Assembly: GCA_036644375.1 (NCBI GenBank)
Contig: JAVXQD010000018.1
Span: forward strand, 1-41,318
Source: CALWZE01 sp036644375
Lineage (GTDB): Bacteria > Bacillota > Clostridia > Oscillospirales > Ruminococcaceae
DNA length: 41,318 bases
Reading direction: 5' to 3'
The notes beneath the pieces are model-generated. The model searched no databases. It was given only the letters and a program-made list of their open reading frames with translations, and was not told the DNA's origin. A program made the translations under genes and the position numbers. Positions 33,290 to 38,787 of the stretch are shown piece after piece. Positions within the stretch are counted from its first letter, which is position 1; each line of letters opens with the position of its first letter.

Positions 33290-33425
33290 GAAAATCGAGT
33301 AGAAGGGTACACATTAGTTGAGTAGCCGACCTCTCACACCACCGTGCATACCGTTTAGTACATGGCGATTCTCTATTTCCCACAGACTTTCAGATAATAG
33401 TCAGTCAAGGTTATATAGCCAAGAC
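33290..33425 (-). mobile_element. 3'-terminal remnant of a group II intron
   Basis: Read on the minus strand, the segment resembles the end of a bacterial group II intron: a domain-V-like hairpin at about 33339-33367 (CGCCATG paired with CACGGTG, a two-base bulge on the 3' side, short upper stem with a 4-nt loop), then GTGTGAGAGG, then a domain-VI-like hairpin GGCTAC/GTACCC (33322-33327 with 33305-33310) with a CTAAT branch-point-like sequence in its loop. No reverse-transcriptase frame is present. The tetraloop is not GNRA-like and the stem has an A-C mismatch, so it is decayed. The recognition is from memory of intron 3' ends. Confidence 0.6.
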
Positions 33426-33428
33426 CGG

Positions 33429-34442
33429 CTATTCTTTGTCCAATTCTTTTTGCAAAAGCCGTTGCACCTGCTTTTCAAAGTCGGAATTTATTTTTTGCGT
33501 TTTGTTGAAAGCGTCATACTCTGCATACGCTTTTTCCTCTGCCAGCTTTTTAGAAATGCGCCCTTTATCCTGCAAAACCTCATATTTGCGAAACTGCAAA
33601 AACTCGTTGATGCTGTTTGCAAACTCCTGCATGGTAAAGGTGTTCTCCCTCTCGATTAAGTCTTCAATATAATCGAAATAACCGGTCACCGTTCGCTCTA
33701 ATTGGCGAATTTGTCTTTCGGACAAATAATTTTTTGCTATTGTAACATCTGATTTCAAAACACGCCCGTCCGGAGCATTTTTAAAAGTGGTAAGACCCAT
33801 GTGCTCCTTGGCGCTGTCTGCTTTTGCGTGTACAATCTCTGCTGCTGTTTGCCCCGTGATGGCGTAATGAAACTTATTTTGCACCATTGCATAAAATTCT
33901 TGAGTAATTTCTGCGGTTTTATCGTAATCAATGCTGCATTCCGCAAAGATATCTGTAATTTGCAGCCATATTCTGCGCTCGCTTGCACGGATAGAGCGTA
34001 CTCGCTCCAGCAATTCCTTGAAATAATCTTTTCCAAAAGCAGTTTTGCCTTGCTTAAGCCGTTCATCGTCCAAAGCAAAGCCTTTTGTCATGTACTCATT
34101 TAATATGCGGGTTGCCCAGATGCGAAAGTTGGTGGCTTTTTTGGAGTTCACACGATAGCCCACGGATATGATTGCATCCAGATTATAAAATTTTGGTGCA
34201 CGTTGGACGTTTCTTGTGCCTTCTTTTTGAACTACCGAGATTTCCTCGGTAGTTGCTTTTTCCTCTAATTCTCCGCTTGCAAATATGTTTTTTAGGTGCA
34301 AAGATATATTGTCGGCAGTGCAGTCAAACAGCTGTGCCATTGCTTTTTGTGTCAGCCAGATTGTTTCATCTTTGGCAATGGCGTTGACAGAAACATTTTC
34401 TTCGGGTGTGTTATAGATTAAAAACTGCAATTCGTTATTCAT
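33429..34442 (-). CDS. RhuM family protein
   Basis: The 337-aa protein belongs to the RhuM family, named after a Salmonella pathogenicity-island gene. Segments typical of it are LTQKAMAQLFDCTADNISLH, the FYNLDAIISVGYRVNSKKA region and RIWATRILNEYMTKGF. The N-terminal part looks like a DNA-binding fold. No biochemical activity is established that I know of; RhuM genes are frequent in mobile regions and often sit near Fic, toxin-like or restriction genes. ATG 34442 has GAGAG about 7 nt upstream. It is preceded 36 bp upstream by a small HTH gene and lies among intron and IS debris, which points to horizontal transfer. Confidence 0.87.
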   Translation of the reverse strand: MNNELQFLIYNTPEENVSVNAIAKDETIWLTQKAMAQLFDCTADNISLHLKNIFASGELEEKATTEEISVVQKEGTRNVQRAPKFYNLDAIISVGYRVNSKKATNFRIWATRILNEYMTKGFALDDERLKQGKTAFGKDYFKELLERVRSIRASERRIWLQITDIFAECSIDYDKTAEITQEFYAMVQNKFHYAITGQTAAEIVHAKADSAKEHMGLTTFKNAPDGRVLKSDVTIAKNYLSERQIRQLERTVTGYFDYIEDLIERENTFTMQEFANSINEFLQFRKYEVLQDKGRISKKLAEEKAYAEYDAFNKTQKINSDFEKQVQRLLQKELDKE

Positions 34443-34478
34443 CAAGTGCTCTCTTTCTACGGCGGTTTCATAGAAAAG

Positions 34479-34670
34479 CTATTCCCCATCGGCTTTGCTT
34501 CGATTGCTTTTCAGCCTTTGGTCCATCGGCTTTTGTGCATCAGGCGGCAGCAGCCATGTTTTGCCTGCTTTGACAGCTCCGGTTATTCGCCCTTGCTCAC
34601 AAAGAAGAGCAATTCGGCGCGGCGAAATACCCCACAGCTCCGATGCCCACTTTGTTGTCAAAAATTCCAT
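34479..34670 (-). CDS. Small HTH DNA-binding protein, partner of RhuM gene
   Basis: The 63-aa protein is a MerR/excisionase-like helix-turn-helix module: TTKWASELWGISPRRIALLC then GRITGAVKAGKTWLLPPDA and a basic tail. Proteins of this kind are common next to RhuM, Fic and DNA-modification genes in Clostridia. GGAGGTG lies 7 nt before ATG 34670. The RhuM gene follows 36 bp later, so the two form an operon, and the small protein may regulate it. Confidence 0.82.
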   Translation of the reverse strand: MEFLTTKWASELWGISPRRIALLCEQGRITGAVKAGKTWLLPPDAQKPMDQRLKSNRSKADGE

Positions 34671-34756
34671 AGACTTGCACCTCCGATAAATAGAAATATT
34701 TTTACACGCAAATTATATTCTTTTATCTGAATAGTATCAAGTGTCTTATGGTTTTC

Positions 34757-34887
34757 TTAATGCTCTCGTATGATGGTAAGCTTCTCTTCATAGCTGAATT
34801 GGTCTTTTTCCATTACTTTTCAACTCCTTGACTCTTTTATTGTACATCAAGGAGTCCTATCTTTCTCTGTCTACTTTTTAGGTGTCA
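34757..34887 (-). pseudogene. IS3-like transposase OrfA remnant with terminal repeat
   Basis: On the minus strand, ATG 34813 follows AAGGAG (34828-34833 region) and opens MEKDQFSYEEKLTIIREH before a stop at 34757-34759. Reading through gives ENHKTLDTIQ, so the frame resembles the N terminus of an IS3-family OrfA broken by a nonsense codon and then truncated. Upstream of it, TGACACCTAAAAAGTAGACA (34887-34868) looks like an IS3-type terminal inverted repeat. No OrfB and no second terminal repeat are seen. Confidence 0.55.
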
Positions 34888-34927
34888 TATCAGCTTTTTA
34901 AGTTAAGCCAACAAATCAGCGTATGCT

Positions 34928-35029
34928 TTATTCGATATCTATTTTGAAAACATCATTGATTTCTTGTGCTAATGTATCATCGTGATGTAGGATTCCATCT
35001 ATTTGTATAACCAAGGCAGACCATGGACT
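34928..35029 (-). pseudogene. Orphan 33-residue C-terminal coding fragment
   Basis: The minus-strand frame from 35029 to the stop at 34928 reads SPWSALVIQIDGIL and then HHDDTLAQEINDVFKIDIE, with a protein-like composition but no start codon. A stop (35030-35032) closes it upstream. It lies outside the IS3-like terminal repeat. It may be the tail of a gene cut by the mobile-DNA events here. The family is not recognised, and chance cannot be excluded. Confidence 0.35.
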
Positions 35030-35065
35030 TTAACCCTTAAGATTGCGCCATGCCGGCGCACGAGC

Positions 35066-35106
35066 AAAAAGCGACAGCGCTGTTTTTAACCGCACTGTCG
35101 CTTTTT
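35066..35106. terminator. Bidirectional terminator after the CoA-disulfide reductase gene
   Basis: AAAAAGCGACAG (35066-35077) pairs with CTGTCGCTTTTT (35095-35106), and T-runs are available on both strands. It lies 6 bp after the stop of the minus-strand flavoprotein gene and separates it from the mobile-DNA debris at lower coordinates. Confidence 0.8.
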
Positions 35107-35111
35107 TTATG

Positions 35112-36809
35112 TCATTTTATCTTTATCCCGCAGGGATGTGTCGGTTCCGCGTCATAGCATTTATCCTTTGTTATCAGCTCGTAAAACCTGTATCCGCCCG
35201 AAAGATTATAGCAGTTAAAGCCGTGTCCCGTTAGGATTCTGCACGCGATATAGCTACGCAGACCGCTGTAGCAGTTAACATATATGCGCTTCGTTTTGTC
35301 AAGCTCATCAATGCGTTCACGAAGTGAGTTCAGCGGAATATTTACCGTGCCCTCAATGTGCCCCTCGGCATACTCCTCCTCCGTTCGGGTATCGAGCATT
35401 GTGACCTCTCCGTCATTTTGCAGCTTTTCAATATCGTGCCAGTGATATTGCTTCATAAGGCCGCTGCGCGCATTTTCTATCACAAATCCCGCCATGTTCA
35501 CAGGGTCCTTTGCGGACGAATACGGCGGCGCATATGCAAGGTCCAGCTCTGCCAGCTGAGCCGCGGTCATTCCTGCATGAATGGCTGTCGCGAGCACGTC
35601 TATTCGCTTGTCAACTCCGTCAAAACCGACTATCTGAGCGCCGAGTATCTTGCCGCTTACAGCGTCAAAGACAGTTTTGATTGTCAAATCCGTCGAGCCC
35701 GGATAGTATGTCGCATGCGACGCGGAATAGGTCACCGCCTTGTCATAGGCTATTCCCTCGGCCTTGGCCGTTTTTTCATTTATTCCGGTCGATGCGGCCG
35801 TCATGTCAAAAAGCTTAATCACCGACGAGCCCTGAGAACCGGAAAATTTACTTGGTATTCCGCAAATATTATCAGCCGCAATTCGTCCCTGCTTGTTGGC
35901 AGGACCGGCAAGCGCAATCAGCGCCTTACTTCCCGTCACAAAGTGTCTGACCTCTACGGCGTCTCCGACCGCATAAATATCCGGCTCGGAGGTCTGCATA
36001 TGCTCGTTTACCGCAATTGACTCCTTTGCACCGAGAACCAAGCCCGCTTCCTTGGCAAGATGTGTTTCGGGCACAACTCCTATTGCCAGTATCACAAGGT
36101 CGCTTTCCACCGGAGGCTTATCCTTTAATTCGGTGAACAGCACTCCGTTGTTTTCGCTGAATCCCGAAATAGACTCGTTCAGCCTTATCTTTAAGCCCAT
36201 GCTTTGCAGATATGCACGCACCTCGCATGCCATATCGTAATCAAGCGGCGGCAAGACCTGACCTCCTCGCTGCAGCAGTGTTGTTTCAATTCCGAGATTA
36301 ACAAGGTTTTCGGCCATTTCCAGCCCTATAAATCCGCCGCCCACAACCACCGCTCTTTTCGGTTTATCGGCATTGATGAATTCCTTTATACAAAGCGTAT
36401 CCTCTACCGTTCGCAGTGTGAAGATGCGCTTGTTATCTATTCCCGAAAGCTCGGGTCTAACCGCTTTTGCGCCGGGAGACAGAATAAGCTTGTCGTAGCT
36501 CTCGGTATAAACAGATCCGTCGTCCATCCTCTTGACCGATACCGTTTTGTTCTTGGGATCTATTGAAATCGCCTCATTGCGAACGCGCACTTCAATGCGG
36601 AAGCGCTCCATAAAGCTCTTTGGTGTCTGGAGTGTCAGGCTCCGTTTGTTCTCGATTACCCCGCCGATATAATATGGAAGCCCGCAATTCGCATATGAAA
36701 CATAGCCTCCGCGCTCAAGAATGATAATCTCCGCCGTTTCGTCAAGTCTCCTCAGACGAGCTGCCGCTGTTGCTCCGCCCGCCACGCCGCCGATAATTAA
36801 GATTTTCAT
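35112..36809 (-). CDS. CoA-disulfide reductase with C-terminal rhodanese domain
   Basis: The 565-aa protein joins a pyridine nucleotide-disulfide oxidoreductase (about 1-445) to a rhodanese domain (about 465-555). FAD binding is shown by IIGGVAGGATAAARL at 5-19 and YAVGDAVE; NAD(P)H binding by VVVGGGFIGLEMA. The single active cysteine Cys42 in YANCGLPYYIGG is the CoADR type. The rhodanese cysteine is Cys513 in NCYSGLRS. Such fusions reduce CoA disulfide, CoA persulfide or polysulfide and handle sulfane sulfur. Its start overlaps the stop of the small rhodanese gene by 4 bp (ATGA), so the two are coupled and probably share sulfur transfer. Confidence 0.92.
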   Translation of the reverse strand: MKILIIGGVAGGATAAARLRRLDETAEIIILERGGYVSYANCGLPYYIGGVIENKRSLTLQTPKSFMERFRIEVRVRNEAISIDPKNKTVSVKRMDDGSVYTESYDKLILSPGAKAVRPELSGIDNKRIFTLRTVEDTLCIKEFINADKPKRAVVVGGGFIGLEMAENLVNLGIETTLLQRGGQVLPPLDYDMACEVRAYLQSMGLKIRLNESISGFSENNGVLFTELKDKPPVESDLVILAIGVVPETHLAKEAGLVLGAKESIAVNEHMQTSEPDIYAVGDAVEVRHFVTGSKALIALAGPANKQGRIAADNICGIPSKFSGSQGSSVIKLFDMTAASTGINEKTAKAEGIAYDKAVTYSASHATYYPGSTDLTIKTVFDAVSGKILGAQIVGFDGVDKRIDVLATAIHAGMTAAQLAELDLAYAPPYSSAKDPVNMAGFVIENARSGLMKQYHWHDIEKLQNDGEVTMLDTRTEEEYAEGHIEGTVNIPLNSLRERIDELDKTKRIYVNCYSGLRSYIACRILTGHGFNCYNLSGGYRFYELITKDKCYDAEPTHPCGIKIK

Positions 36810-37135
36810 TGATTTCCCTTTCCCTTTTCTGTTTTGCCATTATATCCCGAGATTCCGCCTATATTTGTCACCGCTGTATATCCGAGTGTCTTGAGGATTC
36901 CGCATGCCCTGCCGCTGCGCGCGCCGCTCAGACAATATACGAACAGCGGACGGTTTTTTTCAATTTCAATTGAATCTATTCTGTCGAGCGGAATATTTAT
37001 GCTTTTTGGCAGATGAGCTTCGGAATATTCCTGCTCGCTGCGTACATCGAGCAGAATCGCCTCAGGCACCGACATCGCCTTTTCCACGCACTCACCAAAG
37101 CTCGGTCTCTTTGAAAAAATATCAAACACTCCCAT
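36806..37135 (-). CDS. Single-domain rhodanese
   Basis: The 109-aa protein is a single rhodanese domain: LLDVRSEQEYSEAHLPKSIN at about 28-47, and the active loop CLSGARS with Cys68. It would carry sulfane sulfur as a cysteine persulfide in the cytoplasm. ATG 37135 lies 9 nt after GAGGAG; the three codons upstream lack a ribosome site. It overlaps the CoADR-rhodanese gene by 4 bp, which makes it a likely sulfur partner of that enzyme. Confidence 0.9.
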   Translation of the reverse strand: MGVFDIFSKRPSFGECVEKAMSVPEAILLDVRSEQEYSEAHLPKSINIPLDRIDSIEIEKNRPLFVYCLSGARSGRACGILKTLGYTAVTNIGGISGYNGKTEKGKGNQ

Positions 37136-37152
37136 AAAAAACACTCCTCAAA

Positions 37153-37269
37153 TTATTTTTCTGCGACATCGCTTAAACTGACGTCTTCCGGTATTTTAAT
37201 CCGGTGCAATTTACCGTTTTGCAAAATCCGCCCTGTATCGGCCCTATGTCTCCAGTTATTGATCGGCAA
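37153..37269 (-). CDS. Possible 38-codon ORF ahead of the rhodanese genes
   Basis: A minus-strand frame from TTG 37269 to a stop at 37153 encodes a 38-residue basic peptide starting MPINNWRHRADTGRIL and ending EDVSLSDVAEK. AAGG lies 8 nt upstream of the TTG, and a TATAAT-like box lies at about 37293-37298 (minus). The stop is just 5 bp from the GAGGAG of the rhodanese gene. The composition looks protein-like, but the start is unusual, and it could be a leader peptide, a gene remnant or chance. Confidence 0.3.
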   Translation of the reverse strand: MPINNWRHRADTGRILQNGKLHRIKIPEDVSLSDVAEK

Positions 37270-37353
37270 TCCCGCCGCCTTGCTGTCGCATACATATTAT
37301 AGTTATAGCTTAACCCATATTGCTTTGATTTCACAGTGACTTTGCTACAAAAC

Positions 37354-37394
37354 ACGCCGTCCGACTCCATTTTAAAGGCGGAGTCGGACGGCGT
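37354..37394. terminator. 15-bp perfect hairpin in the 410-bp gap
   Basis: ACGCCGTCCGACTCC (37354-37368) and its exact complement (37380-37394) enclose an 11-nt loop. On the minus strand GTTTTG follows, so it may end the activase transcripts arriving from 37546; on the plus strand AAATTTGTTTT follows. The rest of the gap 37270-37545 shows no convincing gene. Confidence 0.6.
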
Positions 37395-37545
37395 AAATTT
37401 GTTTTATCGTATTTTGAATCCGCTGTATTTCGGCGCGTGCATTATCTGCGCGCTTTTTTATCTGCTTTCTCTCGGGCTGTTTTGTCTGTTCTTTTTGCAC
37501 TCATCACCCAAAGCCGCCATGTCAAAAAATCAAATGCACCGATTT

Positions 37546-38787
37546 TCACGGGCGATTTGCATTGGCAAGCATCATTTTGATGCGGTTTTGCTGATTTATT
37601 TCACTGGCTCCCGGGTCGTAGTCAATCGCAACAATATTAGCCTCGGGGTGCTTTTCTTTGATTTTATTAATCATGCCCTTGCCGACAATGTGGTTAGGCA
37701 GACACCCGAATGGCTGTGTGCATACAATATTATCCACGCCCTCCTGAATCAGCTCCGCCATTTCCACGGTGAGCAGCCAGCCCTCGCCCATCTTTGCGCC
37801 TTGATTTATGTACTGTCCCGCAAGTCCGCTTATCTCCTTAAACGCCATCGGCACCGAAAACACGCCATGCGCGCGTATGGCTGACAGCATGTCGCGCTGC
37901 TTCCTTAAAAAGTAGCGGTATCCTATGCCTATAACCGCGCTCGGCAGCCTGCTTCCGCCATAGAGGCGCCTGTCCTCAAGCGAGTTGTATACGCAATACA
38001 AAAGAAAGTCAATCAGACCGGGAACGACCGCCTCTGCGCCCTCATCGAGCAAAAAGTCCTCAAGGTGATTGTTGCCCACAGGAGAATACTTGATGTAAAT
38101 CTCACCTACTATACCCACTTTGATCTTCTTTTCACCGCTTTTGGGAAGCGCCGCGAAATCCGCCAGTATAAGCGGGTAGAGCGACCTTACTTTTTTATAG
38201 CTTATGAGCGACGAATCGCCCCAGATTTTCAGAATATTGTCCTGCCATTTGAGCACCAGCGCGTCTGTTGCGCCTTTTTCGAGCTCATACGGCCTGCACT
38301 GATTGCGGAGCAGCATCAAAAAATCTCCGAGCAGAACGGCATACACCAGATGAACAAGCAAGGGCACGGTAAGCTTGAATCCCGGGCTGCTTTCCAGTCC
38401 CGAAAAATTCAGCGAGATAACCGGAATCTTGGAAAATCCGCTTTTTTTGAGAGCCTTGCGCAGCAGAAAAATATAGTTGGAGGCACGGCATCCGCCGCCG
38501 GTCTGTGTAATCATCAGCGCCACCCTGTCAAGATCGTACTTCCCGCTTTTCAGCGCGTCAAGCATCTGGCCAATCACCAGCAATGCGGGGTAGCAGGTGT
38601 CGTTGTGGACATTTTCAAGCCCCTCGGTCACTATATCATGGCTGTCGTTGGTCAGCAGTTCTGTTTTGTAGCCGAACTTATTCAAAATGCGCTGCATAAA
38701 CGAAAAATGGATAGGCAGCATCATCGGCAGCAGAATCGTATGTGTTTTTTTCATTTCCTCGGTAAAAACAGGATAATCAGGTTCCAC
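37546..38787 (-). CDS. C-terminal part of a 2-hydroxyacyl-CoA dehydratase activase, as separate gene
   Basis: The 413-aa product corresponds to the C-terminal region of the large (about 1,400-aa) acyl-CoA dehydratase activase-related proteins of anaerobes: HTILLPMMLPIHFSFM near the start, NDTCYPALLVIGQ, TQTGGGCRASNYI, and PFGCLPNHIVGKGM near the end. Several cysteines could bind an iron-sulfur cluster as in HgdA/B subunits. The likely start is GTG 38787, 10 nt after AAGGAG; it overlaps the TAG stop of the preceding gene by one base (TAGTG). An internal ATG at residue 12 is an alternative. In related genomes this part is usually fused to the preceding protein, so the split is notable. Confidence 0.82.
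   Translation of the reverse strand: MEPDYPVFTEEMKKTHTILLPMMLPIHFSFMQRILNKFGYKTELLTNDSHDIVTEGLENVHNDTCYPALLVIGQMLDALKSGKYDLDRVALMITQTGGGCRASNYIFLLRKALKKSGFSKIPVISLNFSGLESSPGFKLTVPLLVHLVYAVLLGDFLMLLRNQCRPYELEKGATDALVLKWQDNILKIWGDSSLISYKKVRSLYPLILADFAALPKSGEKKIKVGIVGEIYIKYSPVGNNHLEDFLLDEGAEAVVPGLIDFLLYCVYNSLEDRRLYGGSRLPSAVIGIGYRYFLRKQRDMLSAIRAHGVFSVPMAFKEISGLAGQYINQGAKMGEGWLLTVEMAELIQEGVDNIVCTQPFGCLPNHIVGKGMINKIKEKHPEANIVAIDYDPGASEINQQNRIKMMLANANRP

Noticed and set aside
37336..37884. 182-aa plus-strand frame with a hydrophobic segment
   Set aside because: Its first part runs through the 15-bp hairpin and the rest is antisense to the activase gene; no ribosome site.
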